Assembly: GCA_016781525.1 (NCBI GenBank)
Contig: JADDQE010000218.1
Span: forward strand, 1 to 64,000
Origin: a bacterium
Lineage (GTDB): Bacteria; Chloroflexota; Chloroflexia; Chloroflexales; Kallotenuaceae
Direction of reading: 5' to 3'
Length of the DNA stretch: 64,000 nt
In this document: in pieces, positions 43,141-52,666 of the stretch
Numbering within the stretch: position 1 is the first letter of the stretch
How the letters are laid out: each line of letters opens with the position of its first letter
Program-made: the position numbers and the translations under genes
Notes under the pieces: generated by a model
The model's input: the letters and a program-made list of their open reading frames with translations, nothing else
Told to the model about the DNA's origin: nothing
The model's database searches: none

Positions 43141-44529
43141 ATGTCACTTACAGCATATGTAGCGGATTGGACGCTTGGTCTCGGCTACGACGATATACCA
43201 GCGAGCGTACGGCAGAAGGCCATCGAGCATATCCTCGACGGTTATGGACTATCTCTGAGCGGCCATGATGAGGAAGGCCATGCCATCATGCGCCACTACA
43301 TTGCCACGATCGAGTGCAAGGGTGAAGTGCAAGTCTTCGGCACGCCGCTCCGTACTTCCGCAGATGCGGCAGCGCTGGTCAACGGCCTCGCGATGCACGC
43401 AATGGACTACGATGATACCCAGCTGTCGACCAATCCCGAAAGCGTGTATGGGCTACTCACCCACCCGACCACGCCGGTGTTGGGCGCTGCCTCGGCTGCA
43501 GCGGAGCTTGTCGGCGCATCCGGCCGCGAGCTCCTTGTCGCCTATGTGGCTGGTATCGAAGTTGCCTGCCGCATTGCCGACGCCGCCAATCCCCGTCATT
43601 ACAACGAAGGTTTCCACTCGACAGGAACGATGGGGGCGTTCGGAGCGGTTGCCGCTGCGGGCAAGCTCCTCAAACTTACGCGGGAGCAGCTGATCTATGC
43701 TCTGGGGATCGCCGCACCACTTGGCGGCGGCTTCCGCGAAAACTTCGGAACGATGAGCAAGCCCTTGCACGCGGGGCATGCAGCACGAGCAGGCGTGATG
43801 GCCGCACGACTGGCCCAAGCCGGGTTCAACGCCACCACAACTATTCTGGAAGCCAAGCGTGGTTTTTATCGGGCTGCAGCGGGCGGCTATGAGCCAGCGC
43901 GTATCGAGGGCAAGCTAGGCAAGCCCTTCTTTTTTGACGATCCGGGCATCTCAATCAAGCCCTACCCCTCGGGCTCACTCTCGCACCCCGGGCAGGACGC
44001 GGTGCTGGAGCTTGTCCGCGAGCATAATATTCAAGCTGAAGATGTGGAAGAGGCGATCGCCGGCACCAACTCCGCGATGCCCAATGCGCTGATCTACGCA
44101 CGGCCCCAGACGGCGCTCGAAGCCAAGTTTTCGTTCCCGTACTTCCTGGCAATTGCGATCCTGCGCCATAAGGTTGGACTGGCCGAGTTCAAGGACGAAG
44201 TTGTGCTCAGCCCCGAGGTGCAAGAATTCTTACCGCGCTGCCACCACGTCGTCGATCCCGAGATTGACGCGCGCGGCTTTCAGCATATGGAGACCAAGAT
44301 CACGATCCGTATGAAGGACGGCCGGGTCTTCGAGAAAACAGCCATGGCGGCAACCGGCCATCCGATGAAGCCGATGACGCGCGAGCAGCTTGAGGCCAAG
44401 TTTTTCGAGTGCGCGGCCCTCGCAATCGATACGGAGCAGGCCCGGAAGGCAGCGGACGTGATCTGGCAACTGGATTCCTTGAAGGATGTTAGCGAGCTAC
44501 ATCGGCTCCTGGCTGGGGAACGCGACTAA
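43141..44529 (+). CDS. MmgE/PrpD-family protein 2
   Basis: A 462-residue member of the PrpD/cis-aconitate-decarboxylase family. Motifs: HAMDYDDTQLS (about residues 85-95), LLTHPTTPVLGAASAA, HSTGTMGAFGAVAAAGK, KPLHAGHAARAG (about 206) and KPYPSGSLSHPGQD (about 277), the standard KPYPSG form. AGGAAC lies before the ATG at 43141; the longer open frame overlaps the preceding gene. It follows the dehydrogenase-like gene by 17 bp and precedes the TcuA-like gene by 118 bp. It may act on cis-aconitate or a methyl analogue, such as the product of TcuA; this is inference. Confidence 0.9.
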   Translation: MSLTAYVADWTLGLGYDDIPASVRQKAIEHILDGYGLSLSGHDEEGHAIMRHYIATIECKGEVQVFGTPLRTSADAAALVNGLAMHAMDYDDTQLSTNPESVYGLLTHPTTPVLGAASAAAELVGASGRELLVAYVAGIEVACRIADAANPRHYNEGFHSTGTMGAFGAVAAAGKLLKLTREQLIYALGIAAPLGGGFRENFGTMSKPLHAGHAARAGVMAARLAQAGFNATTTILEAKRGFYRAAAGGYEPARIEGKLGKPFFFDDPGISIKPYPSGSLSHPGQDAVLELVREHNIQAEDVEEAIAGTNSAMPNALIYARPQTALEAKFSFPYFLAIAILRHKVGLAEFKDEVVLSPEVQEFLPRCHHVVDPEIDARGFQHMETKITIRMKDGRVFEKTAMAATGHPMKPMTREQLEAKFFECAALAIDTEQARKAADVIWQLDSLKDVSELHRLLAGERD

Positions 44530-44647
44530 GCAGGAGGCACCGCACTAGTTCGGTCGGCAAGGACCCGCACCGGGTCGTTCTAGCACGGCCCGATCGGGTT
44601 TGGCATAGCATGGCAGCCCTGTCCTGCCAAAGGCAAAGCAGACCCAT

Positions 44648-46159
44648 ATGAATGAGCACTACGATGTCGTCATCGTCGGCGCAGGCAACGCAGCGTTTTC
44701 CGCGGCTCACGCCGCTCGTGAGCGCGGAGCGCGGGTGTTGGTGCTTGAGAAGGCGCCGCGCCAGTGGGTGGGAGGCAACAGCTATTTTACAGCCGGAGCC
44801 TTCCGCACGACGTGGGAAAGTCTCAATGAGCTTCGGCCACTGCTCGAAGAGATGACCGACGAGCTCGCTGCTCAGACGGAACTGCCGGCATACACCCCGG
44901 AGCAGTTCCGATCCGACATGGAGCGCGTGACCGAAGGGCGTTGTGACCCAGAGTTGACCGCTATACTCGTCAACGACGCGGCGCCCGCAATCCATTGGCT
45001 GCATGAGAAAGGCTTGCGCTTCCGCCTGATGTACGACCGCCAGTCATTTCTGGTCGGAGGCAAGCGGCGCTTCTGGGGCGGGTTGGCGGTCGGCACCGTA
45101 AACGGCGGCAGGGGCTTGATCGAGCAACACGTTGCGGCCGCCGAGCGTACTGGAATCGATGTGCGCTACGATTCTCCGGTGATCCGGTTGTTAGGTGATA
45201 ACGACGGGAGGATTATTGGCGTTGGCGTACATGGCCTGCAGGGTATGCAAGAGATCCGGGGCGGATGCGTTATCCTTGCGGCTGGCGGCTTTGAGGCGGA
45301 TCCACGAATGCGAGCGGCATATCTTGGGCAAAACTGGGATGCCGCGAAGGTCCGGGGCACCCCCTACAACACCGGCGAGGTGTTGCAAATGGCGCTCGAT
45401 CGCGGAGCGCAGGCCTACGGGCATTGGAGCGGCTGTCACGCGATCCAATGGGACGCTGCGGCGCCTCCAACCGGCAGCCTCGAGCTAACGAACTTGCTGT
45501 CGAAGCAATCATACCCAATTGGCCTGCTCGTCAACATTGAAGCGCAGCGCTTTTTGGACGAAGGCGCCGACTTTCGGAACTACACCTACGCAAAATATGG
45601 AGCGGAAGTGCTTAAGCAGCCCAACGCGATCGCGTTTCAGCTCTTCGACGCTAAGACTGAGCCGCTCCTACGTCAAGATGAGTATACCGCCCCCGGTGTA
45701 TCACGCGTCGAGGCGGCGACCGTTCGTGAGCTCGCCAGCAAGCTGGGACTCGATCCTGACAGGCTTGAGCAAACCATCGGCGCCTTCAACAAAGCTGTAC
45801 AACCGGGCGAGTTCAACCCGGCGATCAAGGACGCGAAGCGGACGGAAGGTATTCGACCGCCCAAATCGAACTGGGCCCAGCCGCTTGACACCGCACCGTT
45901 CTATGGCTTCCCGGTGACCTGCGGCATCACATTTACCTTCGGCGGTCTGCGTGTTGACGCAGATGCTCGTGTGCTGGATCGAGTGAACCGCCCCATACCT
46001 GGGCTGATGGCGGCTGGCGAACTAGTCGGCGGTCTCTTCTATCACAACTATCCCGGCGGGAGTGGACTCATGTCTGGCACCGTGTTTGGGCGACGCGCCG
46101 GATACAGCTCAGCAACATACGTCGCGAGCCTCGCTACAAACCGACGGCATGATCCATGA
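44648..46159 (+). CDS. tcuA: FAD-dependent tricarballylate dehydrogenase-like protein
   Basis: A 503-residue flavoprotein of the fumarate-reductase/succinate-dehydrogenase-like FAD family. The FAD-binding start VIVGAGNAAFSAAHAARERG (about residues 8-27), GGNSYFTAGAFRT (about 48-60), AAGGFEADPRMRAAYLG, and the end HNYPGGSGLMSGTVFGRRAG are the marks of TcuA. In Salmonella, TcuA oxidises tricarballylate to cis-aconitate and the iron-sulfur/haem protein TcuB takes the electrons; no tcuB gene is in this window. The same fold also serves other dicarboxylate dehydrogenases, so the substrate is a hypothesis. The ATG at 44648 lacks a strong ribosome site. It is next to the second tct operon (38 bp). 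Confidence 0.87.
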   Translation: MNEHYDVVIVGAGNAAFSAAHAARERGARVLVLEKAPRQWVGGNSYFTAGAFRTTWESLNELRPLLEEMTDELAAQTELPAYTPEQFRSDMERVTEGRCDPELTAILVNDAAPAIHWLHEKGLRFRLMYDRQSFLVGGKRRFWGGLAVGTVNGGRGLIEQHVAAAERTGIDVRYDSPVIRLLGDNDGRIIGVGVHGLQGMQEIRGGCVILAAGGFEADPRMRAAYLGQNWDAAKVRGTPYNTGEVLQMALDRGAQAYGHWSGCHAIQWDAAAPPTGSLELTNLLSKQSYPIGLLVNIEAQRFLDEGADFRNYTYAKYGAEVLKQPNAIAFQLFDAKTEPLLRQDEYTAPGVSRVEAATVRELASKLGLDPDRLEQTIGAFNKAVQPGEFNPAIKDAKRTEGIRPPKSNWAQPLDTAPFYGFPVTCGITFTFGGLRVDADARVLDRVNRPIPGLMAAGELVGGLFYHNYPGGSGLMSGTVFGRRAGYSSATYVASLATNRRHDP

Positions 46160-46196
46160 TGGAAGCGCCAGCATTGTCGGAAAGGAGCATACCCGT

Positions 46197-47354
46197 ATGT
46201 ATCGAATGATCCGTTTCATTGCACTGCCTCTCCTGGTTCTGCTGCTTCTCGCCGCATGTGGTGCCGCGGGCGAGCCAACGGGCGCAGGTGGCCAGGACTC
46301 GCCTGCGACTGCGGCATCCACATCAGCGAATGCGCCATCGGCAGCAGCTGAAAGCAGCATCACGGCTTCGGCTGTGGCCAGCGCTTCCGCAGGTGGAGCT
46401 GCCGCCTCCACAGGTGGAACCACCACCTCCGGAGCCGCAACCACTGCAGGCGGTTCAGCGACATTTGGAACTCAGCCGATTAACATCATGGCGCCGGCAG
46501 CACCAGGTGGTGGCTGGGATCAAACCGCCAGAGCGGTGCAACCTGGCCTCGCCGCCGCCACGAACCAAAATGTTCAGGTCTACAACGTGCCAGGTGCGGG
46601 CGGCACGGTTGGCCTGGCACAATTTGTCAACGATCATCGCGGAAACCCCAACCAGCTGATGATGACCGGGCTTGTCATGGTCGGCGCCATTCAGACCAAC
46701 AACGCGCCCGTCGACCTTACTCAGGCCACGCCGCTCGCTACTCTCACCACGGAGTGGGAGGCGATTGTGGTGCCAACGAACTCAAAGTATCAGAATCTGA
46801 AAGAGCTTATGGACGACTTCAAAGCCAATCCTTCGGCAATCAGCTGGGGTGGTGGCTCGGCAGGCAGCACAGATCATGTCCTGGTCGGGTTGCTTGCGAA
46901 GGAGGTCGGAGCTGATCCATCGAAGATCAACTACATAGCCCACTCCGGTGGCGGAGAAGCGCTGTCTGCTATCCTATCCGGCGCAGTCTCGGCTGGTGTC
47001 TCCGGGCTGAACGAAGTTCGTGATCAAGTACAGGCCGGGCAACTGCGCTTGCTCGGAGTGTCGAGCGATGAACGCCTCGAAGGGCTTGATGCGCCTACCG
47101 TCACGGAGGCGGGCTATAACGTCACGCTGCCCAACTGGCGTGGAATTGTCGCTCCTCCTGATATCTCCGCCGAGGAGCGTGCCGCCATGATCGCCGCATT
47201 GGAGCGGATGCACGAGACTCCCGAGTGGCAGCAGGCGCTTGAAAAGAATGGATGGAACGATTTCTTCCGTACGGGGGACGAGTTCACTAGCTTTCTGCAG
47301 GAAGAAACGACTCGCCTCCAAACGGTCCTGCGCGATATCGGCCTAGTTCAATGA
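46197..47354 (+). CDS. tctC: TTT transporter binding lipoprotein TctC (system 2)
   Basis: A 385-residue Bug-family receptor with a lipoprotein signal (LPLLVLLLLAACG), a Ser/Ala/Thr/Gly-rich linker (about residues 25-95) and a mature domain starting INIMAPAAPGGGWDQTARAV. GGGWDQTAR is the classic carboxylate-binding loop of TctC. NVPGAGGTVGLAQF and GGGSAGSTDHVL are further Bug loops. The ATG at 46197 has AAAGGAG nine bases upstream. The stop overlaps the tctB start by 4 bp. Binding loop and order C-B-A differ from system 1, so the two transporters came together from different sources or diverged long ago. Confidence 0.93.
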   Translation: MYRMIRFIALPLLVLLLLAACGAAGEPTGAGGQDSPATAASTSANAPSAAAESSITASAVASASAGGAAASTGGTTTSGAATTAGGSATFGTQPINIMAPAAPGGGWDQTARAVQPGLAAATNQNVQVYNVPGAGGTVGLAQFVNDHRGNPNQLMMTGLVMVGAIQTNNAPVDLTQATPLATLTTEWEAIVVPTNSKYQNLKELMDDFKANPSAISWGGGSAGSTDHVLVGLLAKEVGADPSKINYIAHSGGGEALSAILSGAVSAGVSGLNEVRDQVQAGQLRLLGVSSDERLEGLDAPTVTEAGYNVTLPNWRGIVAPPDISAEERAAMIAALERMHETPEWQQALEKNGWNDFFRTGDEFTSFLQEETTRLQTVLRDIGLVQ

Positions 47355-47860
47355 GCACTTCCGATCCGCAGCCTGGGCCACGTCGCAGCTTCGTTGGTCC
47401 ACGCATCCTGAGCGGGGCCATCCTTGGCCTTGGCCTTGTCGTGCTCTACGGGTCGTTCCAGATCCGGCAAGGCGGTGGATATAGCGCGGTGGGACCACGC
47501 TTTTTTCCACTAGCCGTTGCAGTCGGCCTTCTTGCGCTCGGCCTGATCTTTTTGCTCCGCACAACGCTGATCCCCGATCTGGATCTCGCCGAACATGCAG
47601 CCATCGAGGAGTCGGCAACGCACTGGCAAAGCGTAGGGCTGCTTTTAGCCGCCCTGGTGACCTATGCTTTTGCGCTCCAGCTCCTGGGGTACGTCGTCGC
47701 AACAGCTCTGTTCATTTCAGTCGTAGCCCGGTTTCTCGGAAGTCGCAGCGTGGTGCGCGATCTCGTCGTCGGCGTCGGCATTGCCCTAGTAGTCTATATC
47801 GGGTTTACACGCTTCCTGGGAGTCCGGCTACCGGCCGGACTCCTAGACTTCATCCTGTAG
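47351..47860 (+). CDS. tctB: TTT transporter small membrane subunit TctB (system 2)
   Basis: A 169-residue protein with four hydrophobic segments (ILSGAILGLGLVVLYGSF, FFPLAVAVGLLALGLIFLL, VGLLLAALVTYAFALQLLG, VGVGIALVVYIGFTRFLGV). It is the small subunit of the tripartite tricarboxylate transporter between TctC and TctA. Its ATG shares ATGA with the tctC stop, so translation is coupled. It is followed by tctA after 15 bp. Sequence similarity between the two TctB proteins is low, as usual in this family. Confidence 0.9.
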   Translation: MSTSDPQPGPRRSFVGPRILSGAILGLGLVVLYGSFQIRQGGGYSAVGPRFFPLAVAVGLLALGLIFLLRTTLIPDLDLAEHAAIEESATHWQSVGLLLAALVTYAFALQLLGYVVATALFISVVARFLGSRSVVRDLVVGVGIALVVYIGFTRFLGVRLPAGLLDFIL

Positions 47861-47875
47861 CCTAGAAAGACGAAT

Positions 47876-49414
47876 ATGGACGTCTGGAATAGCCTGCTCA
47901 ACGGATTTGCAACGGCGCTTAGTCCAGAATACCTGCTCCTCGCCGCGATCGGAGTGACGCTTGGCACGTTGGTCGGCGTCCTTCCCGGCATCGGTCCCGC
48001 GCTGACCGTCGCCTTGTTGTTGCCGATCACGTATAACTTTGATCCGACCGGGGCCTTTATCATGTTCGCCGGCATCTACTATGGTGGCATGTACGGTGGC
48101 TCGACAACCTCGATTTTGCTCAACACGCCTGGCGAGTCAGCATCCGTGGCGACAACGATTGAAGGTTTTGCCATGGCCAAAGCAGGGCGCGGCGGCGCTG
48201 CGCTCGCTACGTCTGCGATCGGCTCGTTTGTGGCAGGGACGATTTCGACCATTGCGATCACATTTGTGGCGCCCGCCGTGGCACAGCTTGCGCTCCTCTT
48301 TCAGCCTGCCGATTACTTTGCCCTCACAGTGCTGGCGTTTGTTAGTGTCACGGCGCTGGTAGGCCGCTCCCTGCTGCGTGGAATGCTCAGTCTCTTCGTC
48401 GGGCTATTCGTAGGCTTGGTCGGCATCGATGTCCTCAGCGGTCAAACCCGCTTTACATTTGGTGTACGCGAACTGCTTGATGGGCTAGACATCGTGGTCG
48501 TCGCCGTCGGCCTCTTCGCGGTTGGCGAGGCGCTGTATGTAGCCTCGCGCATGCGATACGCAGCCGAAGAGATCGTGGGCGTAAAAGGCAGTGTTTGGAT
48601 GACCCGAGATGAGTGGCGCCGGTCGTGGAAGCCGTGGCTACGCGGTACCTTGATCGGCTTTCCACTCGGGAGCTTGCCGGCGGGTGGTGCCGAGATTCCG
48701 ACGTTCTTGAGCTACAGTCTCGAAAAACGCTTGTCCAAACACAAAGAAGAATTTGGCCGAGGCGCGATCGAGGGTGTCGCTGGTCCCGAGGCAGCCAACA
48801 ACGCCGCCTTCTCGGGCGTGCTCGTCCCGCTGCTCACGCTAGGTATTCCGACATCGGCAACGGCGGCGATTCTCCTGGTGGCCTTTCAGATTTACAATTT
48901 ACAGCCTGGCCCACTCCTGTTTCAAAACGCTCCTGACCTCGTATGGGCACTGATTGCCAGCCTGTACATCGGCAATGTCATGCTTCTGGTGCTGAACTTA
49001 CCGCTCGTAAGGATCTGGATCAAGCTGCTAGAAATCCCACGGCCGCTGTTATACAGTAGTATTCTTGTCTTTGCCACGCTTGGCGTCTACAGCCTCGCGA
49101 ATAGTGTCATCGATGTCCTTATCATGTACGGGATCGGCTTGGTCGGTTTCTTTATGCGGCGCTACGACTTTCCAGTCGGTCCAACCGTGCTAGGCGTCAT
49201 CTTGGTTCCCTTGATGGAGGCGCAATTTCGTCGCGCACTTTCGATTAGCCAGGGAGACCTCACCATCTTTCTCCGGCGCCCAATCTCACTAACGATCCTG
49301 CTCCTCGCAGTCGCGGCAGTTCTGTTGCCATACGTACCCGCCCTCATTGCGCGCTTGCGAGGGAAGAAACGAACTGAAGGACGCTTTGTCTTTGGAAGCG
49401 GAAGTGAGGATTAA
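47876..49414 (+). CDS. tctA: TTT transporter large membrane subunit TctA (system 2)
   Basis: A 512-residue membrane protein with about 12 helices. [20 protein letters not shown] (about residues 34-53), [20 protein letters not shown] (about 75-94) and the second repeat ([17 protein letters not shown]) are the TctA signatures. It forms the ion-driven channel with TctB and TctC of system 2. It closes the tctCBA set; the next gene, an AbrB-type protein, starts 116 bp later. It shares the general fold of the first TctA but differs at many positions in the substrate-facing loops, for example [10 protein letters not shown] against [10 protein letters not shown]. Confidence 0.95.
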   Translation: MDVWNSLLNGFATALSPEYLLLAAIGVTLGTLVGVLPGIGPALTVALLLPITYNFDPTGAFIMFAGIYYGGMYGGSTTSILLNTPGESASVATTIEGFAMAKAGRGGAALATSAIGSFVAGTISTIAITFVAPAVAQLALLFQPADYFALTVLAFVSVTALVGRSLLRGMLSLFVGLFVGLVGIDVLSGQTRFTFGVRELLDGLDIVVVAVGLFAVGEALYVASRMRYAAEEIVGVKGSVWMTRDEWRRSWKPWLRGTLIGFPLGSLPAGGAEIPTFLSYSLEKRLSKHKEEFGRGAIEGVAGPEAANNAAFSGVLVPLLTLGIPTSATAAILLVAFQIYNLQPGPLLFQNAPDLVWALIASLYIGNVMLLVLNLPLVRIWIKLLEIPRPLLYSSILVFATLGVYSLANSVIDVLIMYGIGLVGFFMRRYDFPVGPTVLGVILVPLMEAQFRRALSISQGDLTIFLRRPISLTILLLAVAAVLLPYVPALIARLRGKKRTEGRFVFGSGSED

Positions 49415-49529
49415 CTATTAGCGGGTCGCGGCTGGGGAGCGCCGTTGAACCGGCAAACCACATGGTTAAAGGTGTGCCGGGGCAGGCTCTCAGATCGTTG
49501 AAACATGACGCACTACGGGAAGGCTACCG

Positions 49530-50747
49530 TTGAGCTGGATCTGCTTAATCGGGGCGGCGGTGCTCGGGGCGTACCTCGCGCAATGGGTTCACCTGCCTGC
49601 CGCCGGCATGCTTGGCGCCCTCGCCGGCACAGCTGCTGTGCAATCATTAGGACTCAGCGCAGTTCCTTCCGTCCCGAGCTGGGTGCTGCTGGTGCTCTAC
49701 GCAGCAATTGGGCTGTTGCTCGGCCTCAAATTCACCCGAGCATCACTCTCCTATCTTCAGCGTATTACCTTGCCGGCGCTCCTTGTGCCGATCGTGATGA
49801 TCCTCAGCGGCTGCGGGCTCGGCTTTCTGTACCGCGCTCTGGCACCCGCGGCAGCAGCTTCCACGCTCGACCTCGCCACAGCTGTGCTTGCGATAACCCC
49901 AGGTGGCTTCCAGGAGATGTCAATTGCGGCCCAGGACCTCGGAGCGGAGCTGCCGGCTGTCATTTTCACTCATCTGGTGCGCATCATCGTCGTCATCGGC
50001 GTTTATCCTTGGCTTCTCCATCAAATCGTCAAATCGCAGGCAATTGTGCGCCCGGCAACGATCGAGCAGCGGGCGCTCGCGGTCGCACCGATTACGGCGG
50101 CTGGATCACCGGCAAGGCGAAGAGATCCAATCATAGGCCATGGCGAACAGTCGGCTGGTGGGGGAAGTTTGAGCCGAAGCGAAATCGGCGAGCAAGCTGC
50201 GGACGTGCGGCAGCCTGCCGCTCATGCGCGGAGCGAGCTACCCCACTGGTTGCAGTGGAGCATCGTAGGTGCCGGGACTATGGCTGGTGGTGCCTTCGGC
50301 CGATGGTTAGGCATTCCCGCCGGGGCTGTACTAGGCGCTGTGGTCGGCGCAATCATGTCTAGGACGATCGTCGGGGCGGAGGCGCTAGCCGTGTCAAGTC
50401 AAGCACGCTTCGGTATTCAGATCGCGCTAGGCATCAATCTGGGGTTACAGTTCGAGCTAGGCTCGCTGGCCACAATGCTGACCTTGATCGTGCCGATCGC
50501 GGTATCGCTAGCAGCGCTCATTATGCTCTCACTTGCGACCGGCTGGCTCATCCACAAGCTAGCCGGGCTCGATCTTGCGCTAGCACTGTGGACGACGGCG
50601 CCCGCCGGTCTATCGGAAATAACGTTGCTCGCCGAGGCGGATGGGATCGAGCCACTGCCGGTGCTGACCGTGCATTTGATGCGGGTGATCCTGATCATCG
50701 CAATCCAGCCTAGCCTGGTGCGGGCACTAGCGAGCGTGAACCTATAA
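49530..50747 (+). CDS. AbrB-type (PF05145) polytopic membrane protein 2
   Basis: A 405-residue membrane protein with two repeats of about five helices. HLPAAGMLGALAG and GIPAGAVLGAVVGA begin each repeat, and ITPGGFQEMSIAA and TAPAGLSEITLLA are the matching loops. Between the repeats (about residues 165-235) is a hydrophilic cytoplasmic linker longer than in protein 1. The TTG at 49530 is chosen because GGAAGG precedes it and the family N-terminus starts there. It sits just after the second tct operon, as protein 1 sits near the first, and may support transport or sensing of the same acid. Function unproved. Confidence 0.83.
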   Translation: MSWICLIGAAVLGAYLAQWVHLPAAGMLGALAGTAAVQSLGLSAVPSVPSWVLLVLYAAIGLLLGLKFTRASLSYLQRITLPALLVPIVMILSGCGLGFLYRALAPAAAASTLDLATAVLAITPGGFQEMSIAAQDLGAELPAVIFTHLVRIIVVIGVYPWLLHQIVKSQAIVRPATIEQRALAVAPITAAGSPARRRDPIIGHGEQSAGGGSLSRSEIGEQAADVRQPAAHARSELPHWLQWSIVGAGTMAGGAFGRWLGIPAGAVLGAVVGAIMSRTIVGAEALAVSSQARFGIQIALGINLGLQFELGSLATMLTLIVPIAVSLAALIMLSLATGWLIHKLAGLDLALALWTTAPAGLSEITLLAEADGIEPLPVLTVHLMRVILIIAIQPSLVRALASVNL

Positions 50748-50779
50748 GCCACAAGCTGTACGTTAGGAGCTAGATCGAT

Positions 50780-52060
50780 ATGCCGCAGACATTAACTGAG
50801 AAGATTTTGAGCCGCGCAGCCGGCTACCCGGTGCAGGCGGGAGACCTCGCCATGGTCAAGATCGACTTTGCTATGGTGCAAGACATCAACGGACCAAGGG
50901 TTGTGGAAGTACTGGACGAGCTCCAGGTTGATCGGCTGTTTGATCCAGAGCGCGTGATGTTTGTCTTTGACCATTATAGCCCTGAGCCTACGCCCTTGGC
51001 CAGCAACTTCCACACCCAAATGCGCGCGGTCGCCGAAAAGTTTGGTGTCTCGCTGCGCGATGTCGGGGCTGGAATTTGTCACCAGCTAGTCGTCGAGGCG
51101 GGAGCTGCGCGTCCGGGTGCGGTCGTCGTTGGCACGGACTCGCATAGCTCGACCTATGGCGCACTTGGTGCGTTTGGGGTTAGCCTAGGCGCGACCGAGA
51201 TGGCGGTGGCGCTGATGAGTGGCGAAACCTGGTTCAAGGTGCCCAGGTCGGTCAAAGTCAACCTAATCGGCAGCCCGCCGGCGGGAGTGTCAGGCAAGGA
51301 TATTGCACTGCATCTGCTTAAGCTCCAAGGTGAGGAGGGTGGGCTCTATCAATCATTTGAATTTCAAGGTTCCGGCTTAGCAGCCGTCCCTGTTCACGAC
51401 CGACTAACCATCGCCAACTTGGTCGTTGACTGTGGAGCCAAGGCCGGCATCTTTACCGCGGACGAAGTGACGCGTGCCTGGTTTGCCAGCCGCGGCTTTT
51501 CCGCGGAAGGCTTCGAGGCATGGCGCCCGGACGACGACGCCGAATATCAAGCAGTGCTTACCATAGATCTCTCGGACCTCGAGCCAGTCGTGGCTGTACC
51601 TCACAGCCCAGCGAGTGTGGTTCCGCTCTCAAACGTCCGTGGAACTTCGGTCACGACTGTGTTTATCGGAACTTGTACGAACGGTCGCATCGAAGACTAT
51701 CAGGCGGCGTGCGCGGTGCTGAAGGGCCGGCGCGTGGCTCCCGGAGTACGCTTGCTCTGCTATCCAGCCTCGCGTGATATTCAGCTAGAGCTCCTCCATA
51801 CCGGTATGGCCCAAATCCTCGTGGAAGCGGGCGCAGTGCTCATGCCGCCCGGCTGCGGCCCCTGCGCTGGGCTCCACGGTGGGGTGGCAGGTGATGACGA
51901 TGTCATCTTTTCGACAAGCTCGCGCAACTACCGAGGACGAATGGGGGCGAGCGGGGCACAGATCTATCTTGGGTCGCCTGCCGTTGCAGCTGCTACCGCC
52001 GTGACAGGCAGAATTACCGACCCACAAGAGTTGGTCGAGAGCGACAAGGTGGTGGTATGA
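50780..52060 (+). CDS. Aconitase-superfamily hydro-lyase, large subunit (LeuC/DmdA-like)
   Basis: A 426-residue iron-sulfur enzyme subunit. The [4Fe-4S] cluster Cys residues are C299 (GTCTNGR), C359 and C362 (PGCGPC). GTDSHSSTYGALGAFG (about residues 118-133) is the active-site loop. The length fits the short LeuC/homoaconitase/dimethylmaleate-hydratase type. It moves water on a double bond in a branched carboxylate together with the small subunit. It is not assigned to leucine synthesis because no leuA or leuB is near and the context is catabolic. The ATG follows abrB2 by 32 bp. The stop overlaps the small-subunit ATG by 4 bp. Confidence 0.9.
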   Translation: MPQTLTEKILSRAAGYPVQAGDLAMVKIDFAMVQDINGPRVVEVLDELQVDRLFDPERVMFVFDHYSPEPTPLASNFHTQMRAVAEKFGVSLRDVGAGICHQLVVEAGAARPGAVVVGTDSHSSTYGALGAFGVSLGATEMAVALMSGETWFKVPRSVKVNLIGSPPAGVSGKDIALHLLKLQGEEGGLYQSFEFQGSGLAAVPVHDRLTIANLVVDCGAKAGIFTADEVTRAWFASRGFSAEGFEAWRPDDDAEYQAVLTIDLSDLEPVVAVPHSPASVVPLSNVRGTSVTTVFIGTCTNGRIEDYQAACAVLKGRRVAPGVRLLCYPASRDIQLELLHTGMAQILVEAGAVLMPPGCGPCAGLHGGVAGDDDVIFSTSSRNYRGRMGASGAQIYLGSPAVAAATAVTGRITDPQELVESDKVVV

Positions 52061-52557
52061 AGCTGCGTGGCCACGCGATCTGCCTGGGAGACAACATCAA
52101 TACAGGAGTGATCATCTCGGTGAAGCATTTATCGCGGGCCAGCACCGCACACGAGCTGGTGCCGCTGCTCTTCGAGGCGATACGTCCGGAGATCGGGCCA
52201 CAACTTTCAGGCGCGGTTCTGGTTGGCGGTATCAACTTCGGGAGCGGCTCATCTCGCGAGCATCCGGTGCATGCGTTGAAGGCGGCTGGAGTTCAGGCGG
52301 TTATCGCCGCATCCTTCGCCCGCTCGTTTTTTCGCAATGCGATCAACTTGGGGCTGCCTGCCGTCGAAGTGGATACCGCTGGCATTGAAGAGTTTCACCA
52401 GCTTGAAGTCGATTTCGACAGCGGCATCATCGTCGACGTCGACACTGGCCTGACTAAACAGATTAGCCCGCTGCCGCCGATGATGCGGGACTTACTTGAG
52501 GCCGGCGGTCTTGTGCCATATTTCAAACTACGAGGGCGGTTAGGAGCCAAGGATTGA
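52057..52557 (+). CDS. Aconitase-superfamily hydro-lyase, small subunit (LeuD/DmdB-like)
   Basis: A 166-residue swivelling domain. GGINFGSGSSREH (about residues 58-70) holds the Ser/Arg that binds substrate carboxylates, and AASFARSFFRNAINLGLP is the next family helix. The N-terminal GDNINTGVII has Gly where the usual family motif has Asp (NTD), and the specificity loop after it reads SVKHLSR, unlike the YLRT of isopropylmalate isomerases. This points to a different substrate. ATGA overlap with the large subunit gives 1:1 translation. About 110 bp separate it from the lyase gene. Confidence 0.9.
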   Translation: MKLRGHAICLGDNINTGVIISVKHLSRASTAHELVPLLFEAIRPEIGPQLSGAVLVGGINFGSGSSREHPVHALKAAGVQAVIAASFARSFFRNAINLGLPAVEVDTAGIEEFHQLEVDFDSGIIVDVDTGLTKQISPLPPMMRDLLEAGGLVPYFKLRGRLGAKD

Positions 52558-52666
52558 AACCGAGGATTGTGGGGGCATCCACACGTAGGGCATCGGTTGG
52601 CGAGGCATCCATTCGCCGGCAAAAAGACCTTCAGCAGCCAGTCTGTCACGGGAGCAAAGTGAAGCC

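Noticed and set aside
50780-52557. Calling the hydro-lyase pair leuC and leuD of leucine synthesis
   Set aside because: No other leu gene is near, the specificity loop differs from isopropylmalate isomerases, and neighbours are catabolic.
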